A DNA stretch of 64,000 nt from Micromonospora sp. WMMA1947 (GCF_027497355.1 NZ_CP114909.1:124001-188000); one strand, 5' to 3'. Positions 36,130-44,563 are shown, numbered from the stretch's first letter. A program made the numbers and translations. Notes: generated from the sequence alone by a model not told the origin.

Positions 36130-37355
36130 CACGCAGCCACCTCGTCCAGGCCGAACATCCGGTCGTAGTCGCTCAACGGCCGGCGTTCGACCTGGGCGTC
36201 GACGGCGGCCGTCGGGGTGCGTTGGGCGGCGATGCGCAGATCGGCGGCGGCTTGCCGGTGTGCGAGGTCGGTGATGCTCTGATGCTTGGCCCAGCAACGG
36301 TCGTGCCGGGCCACCGGTCGGCCGTCGCAGAGCACCGTCACGTGGTCGCAGTCGGCGGTGACCTCGACCCGCCGGCCGACCACTGACGGGTGCACCGAGT
36401 AGTCGTTGCCGTCCAAGCGGACGTAGTGATCGCGGGGCAGCCGGGTGGCCTGCCGCCACCCGACCACCGGCGCGACCGGCGGCAGCGGCAGCATCACCTG
36501 CCGGTCGGCGTCCCACCGCTCCGCCGGGCGGCAGCCCAGCATCCGGTGCTGGCGGTTGTTCGCCCGCACCAACCACTCGGTGAGCTGAGCGTTGAAGTCG
36601 CCGGGTGAGGCGAAGCGGCGTCCGGGCAGGAACGACGTCTCCAGATAGCCGTTGGCCCGTTCGACCAGGCCCTTCGATTCGGGGTCCGCCGGCCGGCACT
36701 GGATCACCTTGATGCCGAGGGTGCCGCGGAAGGCGTTCATCGCCTCGGTCAGCTGCGGCCTGCCGGCCCGCCACTGCCCGACGGCGGACTCGTTGTCCCA
36801 CACCAACGCCTTGGGCACCCGCCCCCAGCCGGAGATCAGCGTCCAGTGTCCGACCAGCAGGTCCGGCGACTGCCGCGACGGGATCATCACCGCAGACAGC
36901 CACCGCGAATACCCCGACACCATCACCAGCACCGGCGGCCGACCGACCTGCCCGAAGCCCAACGGCACGTCCGCCGGCGGGAACCACAGATCACACTGCG
37001 CCAGCTCACCCGGCAGATACTCCGTCCGCTGGGCCGGATCCGGCCGGCGGAACAACGGCCGCAGCTGCTGCACCCGATCAGAGAACACCGTCTTGCCGCG
37101 AGTCCACCCGACCCGCTCCATGATCACCGTCGTCGGCATATCCGGGAACTCCGCCAACAACGCCCTGATCTGCGGCTCGACCGCGTCCACGATCGAACCC
37201 TTCGCCGCCCGCTGATAACGAGGCGGCTCATGACTGGCCAAGGCCTTGCGCACCGTGTTCCGCGATACCCCCAGCCGACGACAGATCGCCTTGATCGCCA
37301 TCCGCTCCGCCCGGTGCAACCGACGGATCTCCGCCCAGTCCTCCACGCTCAGCAC
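36129..37355 (-). CDS. istA: IS21 transposase IstA
   Basis: The 408-residue DDE transposase has an N-terminal HTH (IRRLHRAERMAIKAICRRL, then VSRNTVRKALASHEPPRY), a catalytic core with AQCDLWFPP (first Asp), LVWDNESAVG (second Asp) and DPESKGLVERANGYLE (Glu), and a C-terminal beta domain. Length and motif order match intact IstA proteins. Confidence 0.93.
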   Translation of the reverse strand: MLSVEDWAEIRRLHRAERMAIKAICRRLGVSRNTVRKALASHEPPRYQRAAKGSIVDAVEPQIRALLAEFPDMPTTVIMERVGWTRGKTVFSDRVQQLRPLFRRPDPAQRTEYLPGELAQCDLWFPPADVPLGFGQVGRPPVLVMVSGYSRWLSAVMIPSRQSPDLLVGHWTLISGWGRVPKALVWDNESAVGQWRAGRPQLTEAMNAFRGTLGIKVIQCRPADPESKGLVERANGYLETSFLPGRRFASPGDFNAQLTEWLVRANNRQHRMLGCRPAERWDADRQVMLPLPPVAPVVGWRQATRLPRDHYVRLDGNDYSVHPSVVGRRVEVTADCDHVTVLCDGRPVARHDRCWAKHQSITDLAHRQAAADLRIAAQRTPTAAVDAQVERRPLSDYDRMFGLDEVAA

Positions 37356-37425
37356 CTCCCGATGCTTCCGGAAGGGGTCAAAATTCAGCCGGAACCACGG
37401 GGTCAGTTTTCAGGCGGAGCCGACA

Positions 37426-37430
37426 CTGCC
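37426..37430. repeat. Target site duplication, right copy
   Basis: CTGCC adjoining the element end GCCGACA; identical to 35266-35270. Confidence 0.85.
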
Positions 37431-37559
37431 GGCTGGTCGCCCATTCCACCTGCCAACAGGGGTACGGAGTCAGCCGCGCCCACCACAGTCGGCAGCCCGC
37501 ACACATGCCGTCGAGCCCTCGAATGTGTACCGCGAGGATCGACTGCTCCTGCTCGCTGG

Positions 37560-37808
37560 TCACTGCTCACCCTCCGACGGCCAGTGGCCACGATTGATCG
37601 GTATCCGGTGCCGGGCGCGGCAGGGAAGGTCGGACCCACAGCGGCAGATGCGCCGCCAGAGCCGCCACGACCACACCGGCCGGTGCCTGCGGGCAAGAGT
37701 CAGCGCGGTGGCGGAAAGGTATTCGTCATACGAGACGCGCCGCACGGACCCTCCCTCGGGTTCTGAGGGGGACGCGGCGACCAGGCGATACCGCACCTCT
37801 CTCCGCAT
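37560..37808 (-). CDS. Small Arg/Cys-rich protein, first gene of the disrupted cassette
   Basis: This is an 82-residue basic product with a Trp/Arg-rich helix HRPVWSWRLWRRI followed by CRCGSDLPCRARHRIP. Its stop overlaps the GTG of the next gene (GTGA), and it begins 62 bases after the XRE-TPR regulator stop. The CxC...LPC pattern recalls the CxxCDLP..PC cluster of the third gene, so all three may bind metal. Family unknown. Confidence 0.6.
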   Translation of the reverse strand: MRREVRYRLVAASPSEPEGGSVRRVSYDEYLSATALTLARRHRPVWSWRLWRRICRCGSDLPCRARHRIPINRGHWPSEGEQ

Positions 37809-37869
37809 CCCGTAAGCAGGAAGCTACGGTGGGTCGCGGAGCGGAATGGGTAAGGTTCCTACCCCTAGA

Positions 37870-39081
37870 TCAGGAGAGGAGCCCGACCTTGACCGCTAGG
37901 TCACGGGCGTCCTCACGGGTGGAGCGTGGGCCGTCGAGCAGGTCCAACGTGATCTGGCGGGCGTACCCGTTGAAGCGGATCGTCTCAGGGGCCGACTCGT
38001 ACGCCTTCCGCAGCGTCGTCACGGCCGCTTCCTTGTCGTCCTTGCCGTAGTGCGCCCGCGCCACCTCGATGAGATGGCGTGCCCGGCGCGGCCTCGACGG
38101 AATGGCCGCCGAGTCGTGGCGACGCGCCTGCCGCACCGCCTCACCGGACTTCTGCAACTCCACCGCCACGGTCACCGCGTGGGCGCCCATGATGACCCGC
38201 GAGAACGACGTCTGCGGCTGATAGAAACCCTCCGGCAGACGCTGCGCCACCCGGTCCGCCCGATCCCAGTACCGCCACGCCCGGCCTTCCTCGCCAGCGC
38301 GAGCGGCGGTGTAGGCGGCCTCGAAGTTGAGCGCGCCCCACAACGCCAGCAGGTTCGTGCCCGCGTCAGCCGCCCTCGGCTCCAGAGCCGACAGGACGTC
38401 GTGCGTTACCGCTATGGCGGTGTCCCAGTCCCCGGCGTCCCGATGCACCTGGCACAGGAACCATGCCGCGAGGGCCACCGCTTCCGGATCACCGGAATCC
38501 AGCGCCGCCACCATCGCCCGGTCCGCGACCCGCCACAACAACTCGGCAGCCGGTTGGTACGCAAGGAACATCTGTGTCAGCCCGAACGTCTCCGCCAACA
38601 GCGACTGCGCCCGCCGACGGTCAGCACCCTCGTACACCAACGCGGCGCGCTGCACGTCGTGCAGGAGTCTCGGCAGCAATCCGCCCAGCACCGTCCGGTG
38701 ATCGGACGCCTGATGGCGGGCCCGCCACGCCACCGCAAGCCGCTCACGCAAACCGGCCAGCGACTCCGGCTCGGCGTCGTCGGCGAGCACGACGCGGTTC
38801 ACGGCGTCCCGCACCGACGCCAGCGCCGGATGCTCGGGCCCGTTCACCACAGCGGACCGGTCGCTCAGCTCGCCGGCCAGGGCAGACACATCGACCTTGA
38901 GCGCACGCGCGATGCGATCGAGCATGTGGATGCGCGGAGGCAAGATCCGATCGGTCTCCACCGCCTTGACCCACTCGGCGCTCCGACCAACCAACCCACC
39001 GAGCACCGCCCGAGTCTTCCCGGACCGCTCCCGGTAGACCTTCAACCGCTGCCCGAAGGTCAACTCCGGCAAGGAATCCAT
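37870..39081 (-). CDS. XRE-family regulator with TPR-like sensor domain
   Basis: This is a 403-residue protein. The N-terminal HTH (FGQRLKVYRERSGKTRAVLG, then VGRSAEWVKAVETDRILPP) and a long helical TPR-like region (about 90-400) with GLTQMFLAYQPAAELLWRVA and EAVALAAWFLCQVHRDAGDW. This architecture is that of actinobacterial XRE/TPR regulators that respond to peptides or small molecules. I chose ATG 39081, which has GAGG six bases upstream, over extended starts. It heads the small-protein cassette and probably controls it. Confidence 0.8.
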   Translation of the reverse strand: MDSLPELTFGQRLKVYRERSGKTRAVLGGLVGRSAEWVKAVETDRILPPRIHMLDRIARALKVDVSALAGELSDRSAVVNGPEHPALASVRDAVNRVVLADDAEPESLAGLRERLAVAWRARHQASDHRTVLGGLLPRLLHDVQRAALVYEGADRRRAQSLLAETFGLTQMFLAYQPAAELLWRVADRAMVAALDSGDPEAVALAAWFLCQVHRDAGDWDTAIAVTHDVLSALEPRAADAGTNLLALWGALNFEAAYTAARAGEEGRAWRYWDRADRVAQRLPEGFYQPQTSFSRVIMGAHAVTVAVELQKSGEAVRQARRHDSAAIPSRPRRARHLIEVARAHYGKDDKEAAVTTLRKAYESAPETIRFNGYARQITLDLLDGPRSTREDARDLAVKVGLLS

Positions 39082-39678
39082 CCCGAACCTCCTCAGAGCG
39101 CGGGATGAGGCCACCGGGCCTCTGGCCGCCGTGGCACCAACGCTACCGACCTGCTTGCGGCCGCATAACCCCGAACACACCGGAATGCTGTCCGGCGCCA
39201 TCGCGCTGACTCAGACCGGCCGATCCGGATTCGGGCCAAGGCGAGCGGTTCCACGCTCGAACTGGGTGGAGCACTTCGGTATGAACGCGGTTGCGAGGCA
39301 CCGTTGGGGTCCTCGGATGCCGTTCTACCTTGTACAGCCAAGCTCCCCTGCTGTCCTGTGCGTCTTCTGTCGGTCGATGCTGTTGCTCTTTGGCTGCCTC
39401 CTGGCTGCCTCAATCCGCCGTCTGCCACTTGGCGGCGCCAGCCATCGCCCCCCTGACACTCTCCCTCAGCCCACCCGCCTAGCGACCCGGCTACGCCGGC
39501 CACGAGCACCTCATCTTAGAAGGTGCATCCCTCATCGCCACGCACGGATGACCTGGCTCTTGTTCGCGTCAGGGCAACGCCGCGACGCTGCGCCTACCCG
39601 AGCTTCGGTGCCATCCGCTGTTACCGCAGGATCCGGGAATGGATCGGGCATGAGTGCTTGTCCTACAACATTCGGGTG
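39082..39678. other. Gene-free stretch between two minus-strand genes
   Basis: About 600 bases with lower GC and poor codon bias in every frame. It contains the upstream region of the XRE-TPR gene and the downstream region of the NLR gene. I see only a weak hairpin (GCACCT...AGGTGC near 39500-39525) and no RNA gene. Confidence 0.5.
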
Positions 39679-42084
39679 TTACCGCCCGCCTCTACGGCTC
39701 GATCGATTTCGCCGGGCCGCCACTGCTCCTCCCATCGACGCAGCTATTTGTGCTCGGACTTTCAACGTCCTCTTGACTTGTGGATGATTGGCGCCAATGA
39801 TCCGCCTTTGCCGATTCAAAACATTGTCGATCATGATGCGCGCCTGCATGACTCTTTTCGACTCGGCAAGGGTAATCGCGAGGCTGCGCATTAGGAGTAG
39901 CGTTTCTGGGTGGTCATCACCCTGCACGCGCCGAAAGCGGGCAAGAACGTCTTCTTTCATTACCCGGGCTTGGGCGTACTCACGAAGGCTATGCAACGTT
40001 TCGGCGACGCTCATCGCTGCACGCAGCGTCGCCGGGTGATCATCGCCACGGACACGCCGAGAGCGGGCAAGGACATCCTCTTTCATTGCGCGGGCGAGAG
40101 CGTACTCCTGAAGGTTATGCAAGGTGCTGGCGACGCTTAACGCTGCACGCAGTGTGTCCGGATGATCATCGCCGACCACCCGCCGAGAGCGGGCAAGGGC
40201 GTCTTCTTTCATGGCTCGGGCCTGAGCGTACTCACCAAGTTCGTGCAAAGTATCGGCGAAGCTCACCGCTGCACGTAGGGTATCCGGGTGATCATCGCCG
40301 AGCACACGACGGCAGCGGGCCAGGGCGTCCTCGGAGAGAGCCAGATCTTGGGCGTACTCACCATGGGCAAATAGGGCGCCGGCGAGGCTCATCGCTGCGC
40401 GTAGGGTATCCGGATGATCATCGCCGAGCACACGGCGGTAGCGGGCGTGGGTGTCGTGTGAAACAGCCAGGTCTTGGGCGTATTCACCAAGGGCATTCAA
40501 ACTGACGCCATAGTCGTGTGATGCGCGCAGGGTTTGGGGATGATCGTCGCCGAGCACACGTCGACATCGGGCAAGCGTGTCGACAATCATGGGGTGCGCT
40601 TGGTGAATATTGCCGAGAACATGGATGGCATGGGCGTGCTCAGCTGCGGCCTTCAGCGTATGGAGATCGTCAGGTCCGAGCCGCTCGTGCCAGTGTCGGT
40701 GCAGCCGTTCTGCAAGAAGCAGGGCTGGCTGGTGCTCACCACGCCGGAGCAGGTATAGCATTAGCTGACAGGCGGCTTCCCGAAGTTGGTCCATGGTAGT
40801 AGTTGTCGGGTCGATGGCGATGATGTGTGGGGCAAGGGTTGACCAAAGTGGCCAGGATGCTGGGTCGTTTGTGTCGTTGGGCACCGCTGCGGCGAGCACC
40901 GTGGCAACTTGGCCGCGGATCAGAGTTAGGTGGCGATCGTCGATTCGGTCGCGGACCACGGCCTGGATCAGCCGGTGAATCTGTATTCCGTCATGGCTGG
41001 TGCCGGCTAGGCCGTGCTCGCCTATTGTCTTAACGACGTTGTAGAACGCAAGTCGGTTCCTGCCGACGCTGGCCAGTGGCTCCGGCAACAGGGCCAGGGA
41101 CCGGGTGAACAGGTTCAACGGGATCGGTTCGGGGGCCAGAACCGAGCAGAGATTGAGCATCTGTGCCGCGGCGGGATGCTCCTGGGCAAGTCGATCGGTG
41201 GACAGACGGATGCTCGCCGCAAGCGAGGTAGGATAATTGCCTGGCTTGCCACCGTCAAGAATTTCGGAGGTGTGATGGGCAAGAAGATTTAGGTACTCCT
41301 CCGTTGACATGCCTGTTTCAGTCATAACCGTGGCTGCTTGGGCAACCGCTAATGGCAAATCACCTAGCGCCTCCGCCAATCGATCAGCGCCGTCGTCGGG
41401 AAGGCGGGGTATGCGGCGCTGGAGCAGCAGGAGGGACTCGGCTCGCTCGAAGAGGTTCACCTCAACCGGCGCGGCGATCTCGTCCCAACCCGGGTGACGC
41501 GATGTGATAATGAGGTGTCCGCCACGTGGGGGAAACCATGGAGCCAACGTGTTGGGATCCTCCGCGTTGTCGAAGATCAGCAGCCATCGTTGATTGGCTT
41601 GTATCGCAGCGTGCAGTGCCTGTACCGCCGCCGGCGTGGTGACATCTGCTCCCACCAGCCCTGACGCCAACGCCAGTTGCGCTAAATGTCCACCAATCAG
41701 CTCGTCGTTCTCTGCCGCTACCAGCCATAGGACGTCGTACTCACCGGCGAACCGAAAGGCGTATTCAATGGCCAGCTGTGTCTTGCCGACCCCGCCCATA
41801 CGATCATGTGACCGAGTGACAACCCGGCCATGCTCGATCAATAACTGCCTAACCTGCCCTAAGGCCACTTCTCGGCCGACGAACCCTGGATTCCGCATGG
41901 CCAGATTGGACACCACGGTCGGCTGTGATGTCCCAGGACACTCTTCACCAGATGGACGCCCACCTTCCTGAGGTCCGGCAAGTCGGCTATCCGTGTTAAC
42001 TACAACCTGGACGCCGTGACCTTGGACGACTTGTCGGCTGCTTTCGTGCCCCATAACGTCCTGTCGGACCTGCCCTGGGATCAA
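39679..42084 (-). CDS. NLR-like STAND NTPase: N-terminal signalling motif, NB-ARC domain, TPR array
   Basis: This is an 801-residue protein. Residues 6-30 carry a short motif (...RQVVQGHGVQVVV) matching the C-terminus of the upstream partner. The NB-ARC ATPase follows: P-loop RMGGVGKTQLAIEYA (about 95-109; the usual first Gly is Arg here), Walker B RWLLIFDNAED, GGHLIITSRHPGW, and GDLPLAVAQA in place of the GLPLA motif. The C-terminal half has a TPR array with a 42-residue unit (RRVLGDDHPDTLRAA). STAND proteins oligomerise upon ligand sensing through the repeats. TTG 42084 overlaps the partner stop (TTGA); ATG 42054 is an alternative. GC is lower than in flanking chromosome. Confidence 0.85.
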   Translation of the reverse strand: MIPGQVRQDVMGHESSRQVVQGHGVQVVVNTDSRLAGPQEGGRPSGEECPGTSQPTVVSNLAMRNPGFVGREVALGQVRQLLIEHGRVVTRSHDRMGGVGKTQLAIEYAFRFAGEYDVLWLVAAENDELIGGHLAQLALASGLVGADVTTPAAVQALHAAIQANQRWLLIFDNAEDPNTLAPWFPPRGGHLIITSRHPGWDEIAAPVEVNLFERAESLLLLQRRIPRLPDDGADRLAEALGDLPLAVAQAATVMTETGMSTEEYLNLLAHHTSEILDGGKPGNYPTSLAASIRLSTDRLAQEHPAAAQMLNLCSVLAPEPIPLNLFTRSLALLPEPLASVGRNRLAFYNVVKTIGEHGLAGTSHDGIQIHRLIQAVVRDRIDDRHLTLIRGQVATVLAAAVPNDTNDPASWPLWSTLAPHIIAIDPTTTTMDQLREAACQLMLYLLRRGEHQPALLLAERLHRHWHERLGPDDLHTLKAAAEHAHAIHVLGNIHQAHPMIVDTLARCRRVLGDDHPQTLRASHDYGVSLNALGEYAQDLAVSHDTHARYRRVLGDDHPDTLRAAMSLAGALFAHGEYAQDLALSEDALARCRRVLGDDHPDTLRAAVSFADTLHELGEYAQARAMKEDALARSRRVVGDDHPDTLRAALSVASTLHNLQEYALARAMKEDVLARSRRVRGDDHPATLRAAMSVAETLHSLREYAQARVMKEDVLARFRRVQGDDHPETLLLMRSLAITLAESKRVMQARIMIDNVLNRQRRIIGANHPQVKRTLKVRAQIAASMGGAVAARRNRSSRRGGR
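39850..40605 (-). repeat. Six tandem 126-bp units encoding TPRs
   Basis: The segment GATCATCGCC or a near copy recurs at 39912, 40038, 40164, 40290, 40416 and 40542, exactly 126 bases apart (42 codons). Adjacent units are highly similar at the DNA level, especially the four between 40030 and 40530. Outer units have diverged more. This implies recent duplication or gene conversion within the sensor region. Confidence 0.85.
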
Positions 42085-42578
42085 GGTACATCTCCCATTC
42101 GGTCATCCACGCTGAGAGGCTCCACAGTTTTGGTCGGTTGTGCGGCAGGGCCGAAAGTCACCGTTTGTGTACCGTGACCCTGCACGACTTGCTGGGCCTG
42201 GTCGTGAGCAGCCGCGTTCTGTACCACATGGCCAGCCGACTGCGTCTTCGCGGCATCGGTAACCCGCGCCACCACAGCACGCAATTCCTCGGCCATCTCT
42301 GGGTGATCGCTGAGCAGGTCCTCCAACCGCGCTGCCCATGCGGCCTGCTGCTCCAAGCGGACCCGCTCATCTTGTCGCCCAGCAGACTCCACTGCGGCAC
42401 GGGTGCGTTCAAGCCGCTCCTCAACGGCAGCGGTCCTAGCCCGGTCGCCTCGCCCGAGCAGTTGAGCAAACCCGCGCTTAGCCAGTTGCCACGCGTCGGT
42501 AGCTACCGCACCGACCAGCGCCGCTCCACCAGCGCCTGCTAGCCCACTCAAAGCCTCCGCCAGCACGACCGCCTCCAC
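42081..42578 (-). CDS. Small helical partner of the NLR with C-terminal shared motif
   Basis: This is a 165-residue protein. Residues 1-45 are a glycine/alanine-rich amphipathic region (LSGLAGAGGAALVGAVATDA) followed by WQLAKRGFAQLLGRGD; residues 50-110 form a charged coiled-coil-like helix. Residues 118-142 (VVQNAAAHDQAQQVVQGHG and on) align without gaps to residues 6-30 of the NLR, about 13 of 25 identical. The C-terminal 20 residues are disordered. The stop overlaps the NLR start. Small proteins of this type precede STAND genes in many actinomycetes; in amyloid-signalling systems the equivalent protein is the effector. Confidence 0.7.
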   Translation of the reverse strand: MEAVVLAEALSGLAGAGGAALVGAVATDAWQLAKRGFAQLLGRGDRARTAAVEERLERTRAAVESAGRQDERVRLEQQAAWAARLEDLLSDHPEMAEELRAVVARVTDAAKTQSAGHVVQNAAAHDQAQQVVQGHGTQTVTFGPAAQPTKTVEPLSVDDRMGDVP

Positions 42579-42683
42579 ATCTTTGAATCAGCACTAGCAT
42601 CGTCAGGCATATCCGATGCGCACTGCTCTGCGGAACCCCGCTCCGATCCGGAAAGAGTCCAACATCCGACAGTCGCCGTCAAT

Positions 42684-42830
42684 CTTTTCTTTCGGAGGGG
42701 CTGTCTCGCTAACGGTGTTTCCGGCGATCTTGGTAGTAGGATTCAGCGGCCGGGAAGCGGTCGCTGAAGGTGATGGCGAAGGCGTTCAGGGCAGGTTTCC
42801 AGCGCATCGTCCATCGGGTTTGCCTGCTCC
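42684..42830 (-). pseudogene. C-terminal remnant of an IS256-type transposase with element end
   Basis: On the minus strand, codons ending at TAG 42711-42709 read RWTMRWKPALNAFAITFSDR and then a short tail, the conserved C-terminus of IS256/mutator-type transposases. GAGACAGCCCCTCCGAAAG follows (plus-strand 42689-42707), resembling the terminal repeat of such elements. Nothing of the catalytic core remains. Confidence 0.6.
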
Positions 42831-42859
42831 GGCGAAGCAGGGTCCGGTGGCGACCAGCG

Positions 42860-43823
42860 TCCCCGCGGTCGGCAGCTTCCTCACCTACTGGTGGCCGAGA
42901 TCATCCAGCCGAACCGGGCACCCCCTGACCTACGCGACCTACGAGACCTTCGTCCGCCTCTACATCCCCCCAGCCTCGGAGCGAAGCGACTCGACCGACT
43001 CCAAGCCCGCGACGTGCTGACCTGGATCAACCAAGTCGCTCGCACCTGCCAGCGCTGCGCCCAGGGCAAGGACGCCGCCCGCCCCAAGCACAGGCGGCGC
43101 TGCTGTGCGATCGGCCGCTGATGCCAGGCCGTCCCGGCCGAAGACCTCATCACCAAGAACCCCGCCGTGCCGGTCACCCTGGCCACGGTTCGCCGTCGCC
43201 GAGGTAGGTCCTGGTCGAGCGACGAGGCACGGAAGTTCCTGGAGTCCGCGAGAGCCGACGACGATCCGCTCTACGCCGCCTACGCCCTGGTCCTCGTCAC
43301 CGGCCTCCGCAAGGGCGAAGCGCTGGGACTCACATGGGAGGACGTCGACCTCGACGCCGGAGAGCTGACCATCGGCCGCCAGCTCCAACGCGTACGCGGC
43401 CAGCTCCTGCACCGCGACACCAAGACTCAGGCATCCGACGCCACCCTCCCCCTGCCCGACATCTGCCTGACCGCCCTCAAGCTCAGACAGCAACAACGCG
43501 ACGAGGCAGAAGCAGCCGCCGGCAAGGCGTGGCACGAAAGCGGACTCGTCTTCACCACCCGCTACGGCACACCGATCGAGCCGCGTAACTTCCAGCGCTC
43601 CTGGCAGACGCGATGCGACAAGGCGAACGTCACGCCGATCACCGTGCACGACGCCCGGCGGACCTGCGCCACGCTCCTGGCCGACCTCGACGTCCACCCC
43701 AGAGTCGCCATGCAGGTGCTCAGGCACGCCCGCTTCTCGGTGACGATGGAGATCTACACGCAGGTCACATCGACAAAGACGAGAGAAGCACTCAAGCGCC
43801 TCGGCGAATCCCTGAGCCGCTGA
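42860..43823 (+). pseudogene. Tyrosine integrase, broken in its N-terminal half
   Basis: The catalytic C-terminal domain is intact from about 43140 to TGA 43823 (VTGLRKGEALGLTWEDVD with the first Arg; TVHDARRTCATLLADL with the HxxR-type box; VLRHARFSVTMEIYTQV with the Tyr). The N-terminal core-binding half is scattered over frames: FLTYW, then EIIQPNRAP in another frame, TYATYETFVRLYI in a third, and LGAKRLDRLQARDVLTWINQ ending in a TGA at 43119-43121; about 25 residues before LITKNPAVPVTL are missing. The longest remaining frame starts at GTG 43167 (218 codons). Ends 79 bases from a tRNA gene, as expected for an element integrated there. Confidence 0.85.
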
Positions 43824-43859
43824 CGAGAACTGCTGTACAAAGCTGCTGTACGCAAGCAG

Positions 43860-43893
43860 AAAGGCCACCTCCCGAAGCCGGGAAGTGGCCTTT
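43860..43893. terminator. Hairpin between integrase and tRNA-Val
   Basis: AAAGGCCAC (43860-43868) pairs with GTGGCCTTT (43885-43893); an inner TCCCG/CGGGA stem extends it past a C-A mismatch. The symmetric A/T ends could serve transcription from either side: the integrase or the minus-strand tRNA. Confidence 0.65.
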
Positions 43894-43901
43894 GACCTGC
43901 G

Positions 43902-43973
43902 TGGGCGATACTGGGATCGAACCAGTGACCTCTTCGGTGTGAACGAAGCGCTCTCCCGCTGAGCTAATCGCCC
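43902..43973 (-). tRNA. tRNA-Val (anticodon CAC)
   Basis: The minus strand folds as a cloverleaf: acceptor GGGCGAT/ATCGCCC, D-arm GCTC-AGCGGGA-GAGC, anticodon stem CTTCG/CGAAG with loop TTCACAC (anticodon CAC, Val), and T-arm with GGTTCGATCC. Discriminator base A; no encoded CCA. Its 3' end faces the broken integrase, so it is the likely attachment site of the former element. Confidence 0.92.
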
Positions 43974-44023
43974 TCAGCGCGCATGACTCTACCCGATCAC
44001 CCGCCCGGACCAAAAACCGGGCC

Positions 44024-44563
44024 TCAGTGCGTCGCGAGGTAGTGCAGCGCCTGCGCCACCACGTCGATGCCGAGGCTGTACTTGAGCGAGAGCCACACCA
44101 CCACCGACACGAACACGAGCCCGACCGCGCCGAGCACGAACCGCACCGGCAGCGACTGCCTGGTCACCCAGCGGGTCCAGGAGTTGACGTGCCGTCGGGT
44201 GAACGCGAGCAGCCGTCGCGCCCAGTGGAACTCGACCGCCCAGACGCCGAGGCCGGCGATGACCAGCAGCCACCCGGGGCCGGGCAGCGGGATCAGCGCG
44301 ATGCCGACCGTGACGACGATGGCGCCGAGGATGCCGATGAAGATCTTCAGGGCGACGCGGCCGGTGGGGTTGGCGCGGATGAGTTCGAGCGTGGTGTGCA
44401 GGCGCAGCCGCCAGCCCCGTCGCTGCCGGCGCTGCTCCACGAGAGCGTCTTGCGACCGCCCTTCCACCGGCACCTCGTACCCCCGACTTTCGGCTGCTCG
44501 GGCCGCACCTTTCGGTGATTCGTCCCTGGTCCGCGACGTCACCGACGAGCCCCTCGTGACCAT
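44024..44563 (-). CDS. TIGR02611-family membrane protein
   Basis: This protein of about 179 residues has a charged N-terminal 50 residues, then three to four membrane helices. IPLPGPGWLLVIAGLGVWAV is the diagnostic stretch of the TIGR02611 (PGPGW) family, followed by EFHWARRLLAFTRRHVNSW. ATG 44563 has GGGGG five bases upstream; GTG 44569 is in frame. Function unknown. Confidence 0.8.
   Translation of the reverse strand: MVTRGSSVTSRTRDESPKGAARAAESRGYEVPVEGRSQDALVEQRRQRRGWRLRLHTTLELIRANPTGRVALKIFIGILGAIVVTVGIALIPLPGPGWLLVIAGLGVWAVEFHWARRLLAFTRRHVNSWTRWVTRQSLPVRFVLGAVGLVFVSVVVWLSLKYSLGIDVVAQALHYLATH

Larger units (their letters stand above)
35271..37425 (-). mobile_element. IS21-family insertion sequence (2155 bp)
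   Basis: The element starts TGTCAACGCCGGCTGAA on the plus strand at 35271 and ends ...GCCGACA at 37425. The terminal 27 bases of each end are imperfect inverted repeats: 20 of 27 match, including TGTC, CTGAA and TGACCCC. It carries overlapping istA and istB transcribed on the minus strand and is bounded by a CTGCC duplication. Both ORFs are intact, so it may be active and the insertion recent. Confidence 0.92.
35224..37563 (-). pseudogene. Second cassette gene, split by the IS21 element
   Basis: The 5' part (37563-37426, 46 codons from GTG) contains GMCAGCRLWWARLTPYPCW and ends ...ATSRQ at the element boundary; the 3' part (35265-35224) reads ARAITARFLEGVR then stop. Deleting the element plus one copy of the 5-bp duplication joins them in frame to a 59-residue protein whose stop overlaps the start of the third gene. 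With the element present, the frame runs into the IS end and stops at 37378. Confidence 0.85.

Noticed and set aside
39131..39787. 218-codon plus-strand frame in the gap upstream of the XRE-TPR gene
   Set aside because: Poor codon bias and no domain; runs antisense into the NLR gene.
39850..40605. Regularly spaced repeats that could suggest a CRISPR array
   Set aside because: The 126-bp period equals a 42-codon TPR unit inside an open frame; there are no short identical repeats with unique spacers.
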